Positions 43,683 to 55,258 of a stretch of 64,000 nucleotides of DNA are shown here, piece after piece. Below the pieces are notes generated by a model. It was given only the letters and a program-made list of their open reading frames with translations, did no database searches and had not been told where the DNA came from. The stretch covers positions 2,228,501-2,292,500 of the forward strand of contig CP054689.1 in assembly GCA_013348725.1 (NCBI GenBank), written 5' to 3'. Positions within the stretch are counted from its first letter, which is position 1. Each line of letters starts with the position of its first letter. The stretch comes from Ectothiorhodospiraceae bacterium 2226. GTDB lineage: Bacteria; Pseudomonadota; Gammaproteobacteria; GCA-013348725. The translations under genes were made by a program, and so were the position numbers.

Positions 43683-44522
43683 CTAACCCTCCCCGCGCCC
43701 GACCCCCGCCAGCACGCGGTCCAGCGCGCGTGTCGTGAGCAGGCGGCGCAGCGCGCCGAACAGGTGGGTCGGCACCGTTACCGCGTAGCGCGGTTTGGGC
43801 CGGCGGCTCTCCAAGGCGTGGATCACCGCCTTCAGCACCGCCTCGGGCGGGAGGGTGAAGGGCGCGGCCGGGCCGGGCTTGCGCAAGCGCCGCTCGGTGG
43901 CGAGATAGCGTTCCCGGTGGGGGCTGGTTTCCACCTCGATGTTGCGCCGGAAGGCGGCATGGGCATTGGCACGGAAGCGGCTTTCGATGGGGCCGGGCTC
44001 GATCAGGCTGACGTGGATGCCGGTCCCGCGCAGCTCCAGGCGCAGGGTGTCGGAGATCCCCTCCAGGGCGAACTTGCTGGCGGTATACGCGCCGCGATAG
44101 GGCAGGGCGATCAGACCCAGCACCGAGCTGTTCTGGATGATGCGCCCGTGGCCCTGGCGGCGCATGAGCGGAATCACCCGGTTGGTCAGTTCCACGGTGC
44201 CGAACAGGTTGGTCTCGAACTGCTCGCGCAGCACCTCGCGCCGCAGATCCTCCACCGCGCCGGGCTGCCCATAGGCCCCGTTGTTGAACAAGGCGTCCAG
44301 CCGCCCGCCGGTGCGTTCGGCGACCTGGCGCACCGCCCGCTCGATGCTGGCACTGTCGGCCAGATCGAGCGCCAGTGCCTCGAAGCCCTCCTCGGCCAGC
44401 CGCGCGACGTCCTGCGCGCCGCGGGCGGTGGCGAACACCCGGTGGCCGCGCGCGCGCAGGCCGCGGGCCACGCAGGCGCCGATGCCGCTCGAGCACCCGG
44501 TGATCAGAATCGATTGTTTCAT
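43683..44522 (-). CDS. Short-chain dehydrogenase (SDR)
   Basis: A 279-residue classical SDR: cofactor loop ITGCSSGIGACVA near residues 7-19, NNGAYGQPG near 81, Ser of NSSVLG and catalytic YTASK near 147. The residue set in the second strand (FATAR) favours NADP. The C-terminal segment VTVPTHLFGALRRLL may bind membrane or substrate. Convergent with the phosphodiesterase gene and divergent from the barrel protein at 44603. Substrate unknown. Confidence 0.88.
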   Translation of the reverse strand: MKQSILITGCSSGIGACVARGLRARGHRVFATARGAQDVARLAEEGFEALALDLADSASIERAVRQVAERTGGRLDALFNNGAYGQPGAVEDLRREVLREQFETNLFGTVELTNRVIPLMRRQGHGRIIQNSSVLGLIALPYRGAYTASKFALEGISDTLRLELRGTGIHVSLIEPGPIESRFRANAHAAFRRNIEVETSPHRERYLATERRLRKPGPAAPFTLPPEAVLKAVIHALESRRPKPRYAVTVPTHLFGALRRLLTTRALDRVLAGVGRGEG

Positions 44523-44602
44523 GATGTAGTAGCTTGTTCGGCCGCAGCGGCTGGGCTAGGTTATGCCAGTTTTTATGTCATGCACAGGGACCGAGAATAA
44601 CT

Positions 44603-45133
44603 ATGCGCATCGTAACGAGTACTATCGCCCGCGCGGGCGCCGGCTTGGGTGCATTGATGCTCGCGGCGGGTGCCGCGCAGGCGCAGCAGGCCGGACAGCA
44701 GCCCCAGTTCGAGCCCGAGCGCCTCTACGTCGGCGCGGGCGCGACCTTTAACGATATGGCGGAGACCGGCACCGGCAACGGCTTCCAGGTGTTCGCCGGC
44801 TACGACCTCGGCTGGGTCGCCAACCATGTGCGCTTCGACGCCGAGGTGGGCTTCATGAGCACAGGCAACATGCGGGTGAAGCCCGCGCACCGGCCGCCCG
44901 CCAGCATCCGCGACCAGGGGCTATGGGCCAATGGCGTGGCCCGTATCCCGGTGGCCGAGCGCCTTGATGTGGTGGGCCGCTTCGGCCTGGACATGGGGCT
45001 CGACACCGGTCTGATGGCCGGTATCGGCGTGGGTTATCGCGTTGACCGTGGCCTGGTCGTGCGCGCCGAGTACGTCGTTCGCGACGACGTCGACTCCTAC
45101 CAGATCAACCTGGTCTACCGGCCGCAGCGCTAG
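44603..45133 (+). CDS. Small outer-membrane beta-barrel protein
   Basis: A 176-residue exported protein. Signal peptide about 1-25 ending AAQAQ. The mature part alternates polar and hydrophobic residues in strands (RLYVGAGATFND, GFQVFAGYDLGW, GVGYRVDRGLVVRAEYVV) as in eight-stranded OmpA/OmpW-like barrels; the final residues are basic instead of the usual Phe. The ATG at 44603 gives a proper signal peptide; an earlier GTG-type start would spoil it. Followed after six bases by a membrane hydrolase-like gene. Role unknown. Confidence 0.7.
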   Translation: MRIVTSTIARAGAGLGALMLAAGAAQAQQAGQQPQFEPERLYVGAGATFNDMAETGTGNGFQVFAGYDLGWVANHVRFDAEVGFMSTGNMRVKPAHRPPASIRDQGLWANGVARIPVAERLDVVGRFGLDMGLDTGLMAGIGVGYRVDRGLVVRAEYVVRDDVDSYQINLVYRPQR

Positions 45134-45139
45134 CGATCG

Positions 45140-46165
45140 ATGGACTCGCTCACCCACCTGGCGCTTGGGGCCGTCGTCGGCGAGGCGACGCTCGGGCGCC
45201 GGGTGGGTAACAAGGCCTTGCTGTGGGGCGCGGCGCTCGCCACGGTCCCGGACCTCGACGTGGTGGTGGGCAATCTCCTCGACGACCTCGCGGCGCTGAC
45301 CTTCCATCGCAGCTATACCCATTCCCTGTTGTTCGTGGTGCTTGCCGCGCCGCTGTTCGGCTATCTCGCCCACCGCATCCACCGCCGCGACGGCGTGGGT
45401 TGGCGCGCCTGGACCGGCTTGGCACTGGCCGCGCTCGGCACTGCGGTGCTGCTGGACGCCTTCACCACCTACGGGGTGCAGCTGTTTCTGCCCTTCAGCG
45501 ATCAGGCGGTGGCACTCAATACCATCGCGGTGATCGACCCGCTGTTCACCTTGCCGGTGCTCGTCGCGGCGCTCACGCTGTTGTGGCTGCGCCGCGACCG
45601 CCCGGCCCGGCGCATCCTGGCCGGCGCCGCGCTCGGGCTCTCCGGGCTCTATCTCGGGCTCACGGTGGTCAACAAGCTGCACATGGAGACCGTGTTCGAG
45701 CGCGACCTGCAGGCGCGCGGGGTGGTGTACGAGCGTTACTTCGTCAAACCCACGGTGTTCAACAATCTATTGTGGCGCGCGGTGGTGGAGACCGAGGCCG
45801 ATTATCGTGTGGGCTTTCGTTCGCTGCTCGACGACGCTGGCCCCATCGAATGGCATCGGTTTCCGAAACGTCATGCCCTGGCCGACCCGGTCGCCCACAG
45901 CGCGGCCTTCGAGCGTCTGGTCTGGGTGACCAAGGGCTATTACCAACTCGAGGCAGGCGAGGGTGGCGCCCTTTATCTCCATGACATGCGTTACGGCCGG
46001 GCCTTCGAATGGCTGGGCGACGAGCGCGAGATGGTGTTCACCTACCGACTGCGCCCCAAGGCCGATGGCGAGGTGCGTTTCGAGCGCGTCCCCCTGCCGG
46101 TCGACCGCGAGCGCGAGCGCGCCGTGCTCGGCGAATTGGTGCGCCGTATTCGCGGCGCCGGCTGA
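45140..46165 (+). CDS. YdjM-like membrane-bound metal-dependent hydrolase family protein
   Basis: A 341-residue inner-membrane protein. MDSLTHLALGAVVGE and HRSYTHSLLFVV carry conserved His residues of the YdjM/LexA-binding inner-membrane family, with a later DAFTTYGVQLF segment. About five helices lie in residues 5-190; a soluble C-terminal domain (about 195-341) follows. Members are proposed metal hydrolases, but activity is not established. Same strand as the barrel protein, six-base gap. Confidence 0.85.
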   Translation: MDSLTHLALGAVVGEATLGRRVGNKALLWGAALATVPDLDVVVGNLLDDLAALTFHRSYTHSLLFVVLAAPLFGYLAHRIHRRDGVGWRAWTGLALAALGTAVLLDAFTTYGVQLFLPFSDQAVALNTIAVIDPLFTLPVLVAALTLLWLRRDRPARRILAGAALGLSGLYLGLTVVNKLHMETVFERDLQARGVVYERYFVKPTVFNNLLWRAVVETEADYRVGFRSLLDDAGPIEWHRFPKRHALADPVAHSAAFERLVWVTKGYYQLEAGEGGALYLHDMRYGRAFEWLGDEREMVFTYRLRPKADGEVRFERVPLPVDRERERAVLGELVRRIRGAG

Positions 46166-46240
46166 TACCTTTCCTTCCTTCCGGTGGGAACCCGCCCCAC
46201 GTCGCCGTTGTCTTTGTGGTGCGCGGAGGCCCCCCAAGGC

Positions 46241-46246
46241 TACAAT
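46241..46246 (+). promoter_or_regulatory. Possible sigma-70 -10 box upstream of fmdB
   Basis: TACAAT matches TATAAT at 5/6 and lies 70 bases before the fmdB ATG. No good -35 at normal distance; the nearest (TTGTGG, 46214-46219) is 21 bases away. May give basal expression beside the heat-shock promoter just downstream. Confidence 0.4.
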
Positions 46247-46249
46247 CCG

Positions 46250-46279
46250 CTTGAAATGCGCTCCGCTCGCCCCCATGTG
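46250..46279 (+). promoter_or_regulatory. Sigma-32-like heat-shock promoter of fmdB-DUF502
   Basis: CTTGAA (46250-46255), then A, 15-base spacer in all, CCCCATGTG (46271-46279). The -35 is an exact consensus CTTGAAA and the -10 matches CCCCATnTA in seven of eight fixed positions. Spacing equals that of the clpB promoter. The fmdB ATG begins 38 bases downstream. Confidence 0.7.
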
Positions 46280-46316
46280 GCCGCAGGAGCTTCTTTGTCA
46301 CGCTGAGGGTTAGGGC

Positions 46317-46586
46317 ATGCCGATCTACGAATATGAATGTGAGTCCTGTGGTGACCGTCACGAGGCGCTTCAGAAGATGAGCGACGCACCGCTCCTCGAT
46401 TGTCCCGCCTGCGGCAAGGCCGCGCTGGTCAAGCTCATCTCCGCGGCGGGCTTCCGCCTCAAGGGCGGCGGTTGGTATGAGACCGACTTCAAGTCCGGGA
46501 CCAAGAAGAACGTGGCGCAGAACGACGCCCCGGCCGCTGCCTGCGGTGCCGGCGGCTGCGGCGCCAAGGCGTGTGCCGACTCTTGA
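46317..46586 (+). CDS. FmdB-family zinc-ribbon protein
   Basis: An 89-residue protein. MPIYEYECESCGDRHE and DCPACGK give a four-cysteine zinc ribbon (C8, C11, C29, C32), followed by the AAGFRLKGGGWYETDFK segment of the FmdB family. The last 20 residues add more Cys (CGAGGCGAKAC), a common extension. Originally named as a putative regulator of formamidase/amidase genes; the true role is unclear. Overlaps the DUF502 gene and lies behind a sigma-32-like promoter. Confidence 0.92.
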   Translation: MPIYEYECESCGDRHEALQKMSDAPLLDCPACGKAALVKLISAAGFRLKGGGWYETDFKSGTKKNVAQNDAPAAACGAGGCGAKACADS

Positions 46587-47323
46587 ACAATCTGCGTGAG
46601 CGCCTCGGCCGGCGCCTGCCCCCGCCCAGCAGCCTGCGACGCTATCTGATCGCAGGCCTGCTGGTGTGGGTGCCGCTCGGCGTCACGCTGCTGGTCATCA
46701 AGCTGGTGGTCGGTCTGGTCGACCAGACCCTCCTGCTGGTGCCGCCCGCGCTGCGGCCGGATGCCCTGTTCGGCTTCAACATCCCCGGCTTCGGGCTGCT
46801 GCTGTCGGTGGTGGTGGTGCTGGCCACCGGTGTGGCGGTGGCCAACTTCATGGGCAAGCGCATGGTGGCGATGTGGGAATCGGTCCTCGACCGCATCCCA
46901 CTGGTGCGCTCCATCTACAAGGCCGCCAAGCAGGTGGCCGAGACCATGTTGTCCGACACGGGCAAGTCGTTTCGCAAGGTGCTGCTGGTCGAGTACCCGC
47001 GCAAGGGCGTCTACAGCATCGGCTTCTTGACCAGCGAGACCGAGGGCGAGGTGCAGGAGCGCACCGGCGAGGAGGTGGTCACGGTGTTCGTGCCCACCAC
47101 GCCCAACCCAACATCGGGCTTCATCATCATGGTGCCGCGCCGCGACGTCACCGAGCTCGAGATGACGGTGGACGAGGGATTTCGCATGATCGTCTCGCTC
47201 GGCGTCGTGAGCCCGCCCTGGCCGCGTCGTCCGGAGGACGCCCCGGCGCCCACCCTGCCGCCGCCGGCGCGGCCCATGCCGCCCGCAGCCGAGCGGCGCG
47301 AGCCGGCCGAACCGTCCTCCTGA
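46583..47323 (+). CDS. DUF502 family membrane protein
   Basis: A 246-residue protein with two helices (about 22-45 and 63-86), then the conserved GKRMVAMWESVLDRIPLVRSIYKAAKQ and a soluble domain with PNPTSGFIIMVPR. The C-terminal 40 residues are Pro-rich. DUF502 proteins are widespread inner-membrane proteins next to aspS in many gammaproteobacteria. Start taken as TTG 46583 overlapping the fmdB stop (TTGA), with AAGG 13 bases upstream; GTG 46571 is the alternative. A terminator follows. Confidence 0.88.
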   Translation: MNNLRERLGRRLPPPSSLRRYLIAGLLVWVPLGVTLLVIKLVVGLVDQTLLLVPPALRPDALFGFNIPGFGLLLSVVVVLATGVAVANFMGKRMVAMWESVLDRIPLVRSIYKAAKQVAETMLSDTGKSFRKVLLVEYPRKGVYSIGFLTSETEGEVQERTGEEVVTVFVPTTPNPTSGFIIMVPRRDVTELEMTVDEGFRMIVSLGVVSPPWPRRPEDAPAPTLPPPARPMPPAAERREPAEPSS

Positions 47324-47337
47324 ACCCGCTCGGCGCC

Positions 47338-47370
47338 GCTGCGCGCCGGTTGGGCGGCGCAGCCCTTTTT
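47338..47370 (+). terminator. Rho-independent terminator after the DUF502 gene
   Basis: GCTGCGC (47338-47344) pairs with GCGCAGC (47357-47363), the inside can add GCC/GGC, and CCTTTTT follows. aspS begins 162 bases later and so probably has its own promoter. Confidence 0.65.
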
Positions 47371-47531
47371 CAACATCCTTTTCATGAAGTTCTGATCAAC
47401 GCAGGGCTTCCCGCGGCTCAGGGTGTTGGGTGAGAACGCCGGAGATTGGCTCTTCGGACCGGCCTTGAGTTGCGCCGCGTCCGTCCAGGGCTTACCATCC
47501 CAGGCTTTTTCCCGCCGGAGGTTTGTTTCCC

Positions 47532-49313
47532 ATGCGCAGCCACTATTGCGGCCAGGTCAACGAGGCCCATATCGACCAGCACGTCGAACTGGCCGGCTGG
47601 GTGCATCGGCGGCGCGACCACGGCGGTGTGATCTTCCTGGATCTGCGCGACCGTGAAGGCTTGGTACAGGTGGTGGTGGACCCCGACACCCCGGAGACCT
47701 TCGCCACCGCCGAGCGGGTGCGCAGCGAGTACGTGGTGCAGGTGCGGGGCCGCGTGCGCCGCCGCCCGGCCGGCACGGAGAACGTCGAGCTGCCCACCGG
47801 TCAGATCGAGGTGCTCGGCCTGGAGCTGACCATTCTCAACCGCTCCGAGACCCCGCCGTTCCAGCTCGACGAGGACGACGTGGCCGAGGAACATCGGCTG
47901 CGCTACCGCTACATCGACCTGCGCCGCCCGGTCATGTTCCAGCGCCTCAAGCTGCGCTCCGATGTAACACGCGTGCTGCGACGCCACTTGGACGACGCGG
48001 GTTTTCTGGACGTCGAGACGCCCATGCTCACGCGCGCGACGCCCGAAGGGGCGCGCGACTATCTGGTCCCGAGCCGCACCCACCAGGGGCAGTTTTTTGC
48101 CTTGCCGCAGTCGCCGCAGCTCTTCAAGCAGCTGCTCATGGTCGGCGGCGTGGACCGTTATTACCAGATCGTGCGCTGCTTCCGCGACGAGGACCTGCGC
48201 GCCGACCGCCAGCCGGAGTTCACCCAGCTCGACATCGAGGCGGCCTTTCTCGACGAGGAGACCCTGCTGTCGCTGATGGAGGGGATGATGCGCGCGGTGT
48301 TCGGCGAGGTGCTGGGCAGCGCGCTGCCCGACCCCTTCCCGCGCATGACCTATGCCGAGGCCATGCAGCGCTTCGGCGTCGACAAGCCGGACCTGCGCAT
48401 CCCGCTCGAACTGGTGGACGTGGGCGATCTGCTCGCCGGCGTGGAATTCAAGGTGTTCTCCGGGCCAGCCAAGGACCCGCAGGGGCGCGTGGCCGCGCTG
48501 CGCCTGCCCCAGGGCGGCAGCCTGACCCGCAAGGAGATCGACGACTACACCAAGTTCGTCGCTATCTACGGTGCCAAGGGGCTGGCCTACATCAAGGTCA
48601 ACGAGCGGGCCAAGGGCGTGGAGGGCCTGCAGTCGCCGATCCTGAAGTTCATCCCGCCCGCGGCGGTGGAGGAGATCCTCGCGCGCACCGGCGCCGAGGA
48701 CGGCGACCTGATCTTCTTCGGGGCCGACAAGGCGCGCGTGGTGAACGAGTCGCTGGGCGCGCTGCGCGTCAAGCTCGGCCACGATCGCGGCCTGGTGGAA
48801 GCCGGCTGGCGCCCGCTATGGGTGGTCGACTTCCCGATGTTCGAATGGGACGAGAAGGCGCAGCGCTGGTTCTCGCTGCATCACCCCTTCACCTCGCCCA
48901 AGGAAGAGCACCTGGAGCGGCTCGCCAGCGACCCGGGCGCCTGCGAGTCGCGCGCCTACGACATGGTGCTGAACGGCACCGAGGTGGGCGGCGGCTCCAT
49001 GCGGATCTACCGCCCCGACGTGCAGCAGCAGGTATTCGAGCAACTCGGCATCGATGAGGCCGAGGCGCGCGACAAGTTCGGGTTCCTGCTCGACGCCCTC
49101 AAGTACGGTTGTCCGCCGCACGGCGGTATCGCCTTCGGCCTGGACCGATTGGTCATGCTGCTGAGCGGCGCGCACTCGATCCGCGAGGTGATGGCCTTCC
49201 CCAAGACCCAGACCGCCAGCTGTCTGCTGACCCGCGCGCCGTCGCCGGTCTCGCCGGCGCAGCTCCAGGAGCTGGGAATCCGGCTGCGGACCCCGCCCGC
49301 CGACCAGGCCTGA
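47532..49313 (+). CDS. aspS: Aspartate-tRNA(Asp/Asn) ligase, probably non-discriminating
   Basis: A 593-residue class II synthetase. It starts [14 protein letters not shown] and shows the OB-fold anticodon domain, motif 2 [16 protein letters not shown], the bacterial insertion domain and motif 3 GLDRLVML. His30 in HRRRDHGG and Gly81 in RPAGTEN correspond to residues known from Pseudomonas AspRS to permit charging of tRNA(Asn); E. coli AspRS has Leu and a Lys-containing stretch there. This predicts a GatCAB amidotransferase elsewhere in the genome. GGAGG lies upstream of the ATG at 47532. Confidence 0.96.
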   Translation: MRSHYCGQVNEAHIDQHVELAGWVHRRRDHGGVIFLDLRDREGLVQVVVDPDTPETFATAERVRSEYVVQVRGRVRRRPAGTENVELPTGQIEVLGLELTILNRSETPPFQLDEDDVAEEHRLRYRYIDLRRPVMFQRLKLRSDVTRVLRRHLDDAGFLDVETPMLTRATPEGARDYLVPSRTHQGQFFALPQSPQLFKQLLMVGGVDRYYQIVRCFRDEDLRADRQPEFTQLDIEAAFLDEETLLSLMEGMMRAVFGEVLGSALPDPFPRMTYAEAMQRFGVDKPDLRIPLELVDVGDLLAGVEFKVFSGPAKDPQGRVAALRLPQGGSLTRKEIDDYTKFVAIYGAKGLAYIKVNERAKGVEGLQSPILKFIPPAAVEEILARTGAEDGDLIFFGADKARVVNESLGALRVKLGHDRGLVEAGWRPLWVVDFPMFEWDEKAQRWFSLHHPFTSPKEEHLERLASDPGACESRAYDMVLNGTEVGGGSMRIYRPDVQQQVFEQLGIDEAEARDKFGFLLDALKYGCPPHGGIAFGLDRLVMLLSGAHSIREVMAFPKTQTASCLLTRAPSPVSPAQLQELGIRLRTPPADQA

Positions 49314-49319
49314 GCCCTT

Positions 49320-49949
49320 GTGGCCGCGCCGGTCGCCGTGGTGTTGGTCCACGGCCTGTGGATGACGGGGCTGGAGATGGGCCTGCTGCGCCGCCGCCTG
49401 CGGCGCTGCGGCTTTCGTGTCTACCGCTTCCACTACCGTTCCCTGCGCGAGGGCGTGCCCGCCGCGGCGCACGCCCTGCGCCGCTTCCTCGACCGGCTCC
49501 CCGAGCCGACGGTGCATTTCGTCGCCCACAGCCTGGGCGGCTTGGTCGTGCGCCGCCTGTTGCACGAGGCGCCTATGTCCCGCGTGGGGCGGGTGGTCAC
49601 GCTCGGCACGCCGCATGTCGGCTGTAGCGTAGCCGCTCGCCTGGGGCACGCGCGCTGGGGGCGGCGCCTGCTCGGGGCCGGCTACTCGGAGGGCCTGGAC
49701 GGCCGCGCCCCGCCGTGGACCAGGGCCCATCCGCTGGGCTCCATTGCGGGCACCCGCCCGGTCGGCATCGGCCGGCTGCTCGCGGACCTGCCCCGCCCGC
49801 ACGATGGGACGGTCGCCGTCGCCGAGACGCGTCTGCCGGGCGCCGATCATTGGACCGTGCACACGTCACATACCGGGCTCTTGCTTTCGGGAGAGGTGGC
49901 ACGGCAGACTTGCCGGTATCTGAACTCGGGTGCGTTTTCCGCCGACTGA
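49320..49949 (+). CDS. Alpha/beta hydrolase, lipase/esterase-like
   Basis: A 209-residue hydrolase with no signal peptide. VVLVHGLWMTG near residue 8 forms the oxyanion loop, and AHSLGG near 69 is the nucleophile elbow (G/A-x-S-x-G). LGTPHVG is typical of PGAP1/lipase-like members. The predicted acid and His lie in DLPRPHDGTVAV and the WTVHTSHTGLL segment. GTG start, six bases after aspS. Possibly acts on lipid or acyl-protein; not assigned. Confidence 0.8.
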   Translation: MAAPVAVVLVHGLWMTGLEMGLLRRRLRRCGFRVYRFHYRSLREGVPAAAHALRRFLDRLPEPTVHFVAHSLGGLVVRRLLHEAPMSRVGRVVTLGTPHVGCSVAARLGHARWGRRLLGAGYSEGLDGRAPPWTRAHPLGSIAGTRPVGIGRLLADLPRPHDGTVAVAETRLPGADHWTVHTSHTGLLLSGEVARQTCRYLNSGAFSAD

Positions 49950-50027
49950 TCCGCAGTCCGCGGCCGCCCCTGCGGCACTTGCGTCCGCCCCTGGGCGGCG
50001 CCACGGCAGCCAAGAACCGATAATAAA

Positions 50028-52438
<2,411 letters not shown>

Positions 52439-52463
<25 letters not shown>

Positions 52464-53185
52464 CGGGCGCCACCGATCCGGGGTGCGTGCGCGAGCGTAA
52501 CGAGGACGCCGTGCGCTGGAGTCGGCGCGCGGGCGTCGCGGTGCTCGCCGACGGCATGGGCGGTCACCTTGCGGGCGATGTGGCGAGCAGCATGGCCGTG
52601 GACCTGTTGGGGGCCGAGCTCGAGGCACTGGTGCGACGCGTCAAGGGGGATCCGGGTGAGGTGCTGCTCGGTATCCTGCAGGCGATCGAACACGTGAACG
52701 GGGAGATCTATGCCACGGCCCGGAGCCAGCCGCAGTACGCCGGCATGGGCACCACCGTGGTGGCCGCGGTGTTCGCGCACGGCTGGCTGACGGTGCTCCA
52801 TGTCGGCGACTCCCGCCTCTACCGTCTGCGGGGCGGCGTGTTGGAGCAACTGACCGTCGACCACTCATTGCTCCGCGAATTGGGCGCGAGCGCCACGCCG
52901 CAGGAGCGAGCGGTGCTGGAGATGGCGGGCCGCAATATCATCACCCGTGCGCTGGGCATCGCGCCCGAGGTGGAGGCGGATGTACAGCAACAGGGCGTGG
53001 AGGCGGCAGACCTTTACCTGCTTTGCTCCGACGGCCTCAGCAACCTGCTCGACGAGGACGACCTGCTGCGCCTCGCCAGCGCACCGCGCGGCTCCCTGAA
53101 TGAACGCGTGAAGCGCTTGGTGGCACTGGCGCGCGAGCGTGGCGGGGACGACAACATCTCCGTTATTCTGGTCGAAGTGCCGTAG
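52439..53185 (+). CDS. PP2C-family serine/threonine phosphatase
   Basis: A 248-residue metal-dependent phosphatase that should reverse the neighbouring kinase. Segments in order: ATDPGCVRERNEDAV near residue 8, VLADGMGGHLAGDVAS near 33, GTTVVAA, HVGDSRLYRLR near 122, ITRALG, LLCSDGLSNLL and GGDDNISVILV, with all usual metal Asp residues. Start is GTG 52439, with AGAGGA seven bases upstream; it lies inside the kinase gene end, so the two are translationally linked. Confidence 0.93.
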
Positions 53186-53211
53186 AACACGAGAACCTAG
53201 GGGCAAACGCA

Positions 53212-53841
53212 ATGGCGAAGCTACTGCTGGTGGTGGAGGGGGTGGTTACGCGCGATGTGCCGCTCGAGAGCGAGCGGCTGACCATCGGACGCGCGGCGGG
53301 CAATGACATTCAGCTCGGTGACAGCACCGTCAGCGGGCGCCACGCCGCCATCTCTCGGCTGCAGAACTACTACGTGGAGGACCTGGGGAGCACCAATGGG
53401 ACCCTGGTCAACGGCAAGAGCATTCAGCGGCGCATGCTGCACCACGGTGACGTCATCCGCATCGGGCGCCATGAGCTGCGCTTCGAGGAGGCCGCAACCC
53501 CCGACTTCACGCGCACGGTCGTGATCCCTCCCGCGCAGGCGCCGACCCCGGAACTGCCTTCCGGGAAGCTGGCCGCGCTGCATGCCCTGAAGGGGCCGCA
53601 GAAGGGCGAGGTCGTCGAGCTCACCAAGCCGTTTACGACCGTGGGCGAGCCGGGCGTGCAGGTCGCAGTGGTGGCCCGTCGTGCGCAGGGCTATTTCCTG
53701 ACCCGGGTCGGCGGCGCGCCCGGCAAGGCGCTCAAGGTCAACGGGCAGGTCCTCGACGGGACCAGCCATCATCTGCAGGACGGCGATCGGATCGAGATCG
53801 CGGGCAGTACCTTGGAGTTCTGCGTCGCCGGCGACGACTGA
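53212..53841 (+). CDS. FHA-domain protein
   Basis: A 209-residue protein. The N-terminal half (about 20-90) is a good FHA domain: IGRAAGNDIQL, SGRHAAIS and DLGSTNGTLVNG are the phosphothreonine-binding residues. A Pro/Ala linker leads to a second, more divergent FHA-like half (about 117-205: VNGQVLDGTSHHLQDGDRIEIAGSTLEF) lacking the full set of binding residues. It probably reads phosphorylation by the kinase two genes upstream. Cytosolic. Third gene of the kinase-phosphatase-FHA set. Confidence 0.9.
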   Translation: MAKLLLVVEGVVTRDVPLESERLTIGRAAGNDIQLGDSTVSGRHAAISRLQNYYVEDLGSTNGTLVNGKSIQRRMLHHGDVIRIGRHELRFEEAATPDFTRTVVIPPAQAPTPELPSGKLAALHALKGPQKGEVVELTKPFTTVGEPGVQVAVVARRAQGYFLTRVGGAPGKALKVNGQVLDGTSHHLQDGDRIEIAGSTLEFCVAGDD

Positions 53842-53857
53842 CCCCCGGAACCGCCTT

Positions 53858-53885
53858 TTGGCGCTTCGCGCGGCGGTGGTAGACT
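53858..53885 (+). promoter_or_regulatory. Probable promoter of yebC-ruvCAB
   Basis: TTGGCG (53858-53863) and TAGACT (53880-53885), 16 bases apart, each 4/6 to sigma-70 consensus, 73 bases before the yebC ATG. Same -10 as the trehalose operon promoter. Confidence 0.5.
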
Positions 53886-53958
53886 TGTCCGCTGTTCTCC
53901 AGGTGCGCGCGCCGATGCGCGCACCGAACGTGTCAGACAGTCGGCCACGAGGTTCTCC

Positions 53959-54708
53959 ATGGCGGGTCACAGTAAGTGGGCCAATATTCAGCACCGTAAG
54001 AACGCGCAGGATGCCAAGCGCGGCAAGCTGTTCACCAAGTTGATCCGCGAGATCACCGTGGCCGCGCGCATGGGCGGCGGCGATCCCGCCTCCAATCCCC
54101 GGCTGCGCGCCGCGATTGACAAGGCGCTCGGCGCCAATATGACCAAGGACACGGTGGAGCGCGCCATCAAGCGCGGCAGCGGTGCCGCCGACGGCGAGGC
54201 CTACGAAGAGGTGCGCTACGAGGGCTATGGGCCGGCCGGTGTGGCGGTGATGGTCGACACGCTCACCGACAACCGCAACCGCACGGTGGCGGAGGTGCGC
54301 CACGCGTTCAGCAAGTCCGGCGGCAACCTCGGCACCGACGGGTCGGTCGCTTATCTGTTCGCGCGCGTCGGCCTGTTGGGCTATCCCGCCGGCAGCGACG
54401 AGGACCGCATCATGGAGGCCGCGCTGGAGGCGGGTGCCGAGGACGTGGCGGTCAACGACGACGGCTCCATCGATGTGCTGACCGCGCCCGAGGATTTCCT
54501 GGCGGTGCGCGACGCCATGGTCGCCGCGGACCTCGCGCCCGAGTATGCCGAGGTGACTGAACGGGCCAGCACCAGCGTCGGACTCGAGCTCGAGGACGCA
54601 CAGAAGGTGCTGCGCCTGGTCGACATGCTCGAGGAGCTGGACGACGTGCAGAACGTCTATACCAATGCCGACTACCCCGACGAGGCGCTCGCCGAGGCCC
54701 AGGGATAG
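53959..54708 (+). CDS. yebC: YebC/PmpR family protein
   Basis: A 249-residue protein of the YebC family, described as DNA-binding regulators and, more recently, as translation factors that relieve ribosome stalling. It begins [26 protein letters not shown], the invariant start, and has the [14 protein letters not shown] segment in the middle domain. Gene order yebC-ruvC-ruvA-ruvB is conserved across gammaproteobacteria. No anomaly. Confidence 0.97.
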   Translation: MAGHSKWANIQHRKNAQDAKRGKLFTKLIREITVAARMGGGDPASNPRLRAAIDKALGANMTKDTVERAIKRGSGAADGEAYEEVRYEGYGPAGVAVMVDTLTDNRNRTVAEVRHAFSKSGGNLGTDGSVAYLFARVGLLGYPAGSDEDRIMEAALEAGAEDVAVNDDGSIDVLTAPEDFLAVRDAMVAADLAPEYAEVTERASTSVGLELEDAQKVLRLVDMLEELDDVQNVYTNADYPDEALAEAQG

Positions 54709-54717
54709 GCTCCGCCG

Positions 54718-55221
54718 ATGCGCATCCTGGGCATCGATCCGGGCTCGCGAATCACCGGCTTCGGCGTGGTGGAGCTGAGCGCCACCCGCATCCAGTACGT
54801 CACCAGCGGTTGTGTGCGCACCCAAGGGGCGGACTTCGCCGCCCGCCTCAAGGAGATCTTCGACGGGCTGAGCGAGTTGATCGAGACGCACCGCCCGGGC
54901 GAGGTCGCGGTGGAGCGGGTATTCATGCATCGCAATCCCGACTCGGCGCTCAAGCTCGGTCAGGCGCGCGGTGCCGCGCTCTGTGCCGCCATGGCGCATG
55001 GCGCGCGCATCTACGAGTACATGCCCGCCGAGATCAAGCAGGCGGTAGTCGGACGCGGCGGCGCCGCCAAGGTTCAGGTGCAGCATATGGTGCAGGTCTT
55101 GTTGAGTTTGCCGGGCGCGCCCCAGGCCGATGCCGCCGATGCGCTGGCGGCCGCGATCTGCCATTGTCACCTGCGCCAGAGCGCGCAGGCCGCCGCGCGC
55201 GCCGCGGGGGCGCTGAAATGA
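54718..55221 (+). CDS. ruvC: Holliday-junction endodeoxyribonuclease RuvC
   Basis: Cuts Holliday junctions made during recombination repair. The 167-residue protein has the catalytic Asp7 in [14 protein letters not shown], Glu in AVERVF near residue 66, and the acidic pair in [14 protein letters not shown] near 141. Nine bases after yebC. No LexA-type box seen upstream. Confidence 0.97.
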   Translation: MRILGIDPGSRITGFGVVELSATRIQYVTSGCVRTQGADFAARLKEIFDGLSELIETHRPGEVAVERVFMHRNPDSALKLGQARGAALCAAMAHGARIYEYMPAEIKQAVVGRGGAAKVQVQHMVQVLLSLPGAPQADAADALAAAICHCHLRQSAQAAARAAGALK

Positions 55222-55258
55222 TGCGCATCCCCTCCCACCTTCGCGACGGAACACGGTC

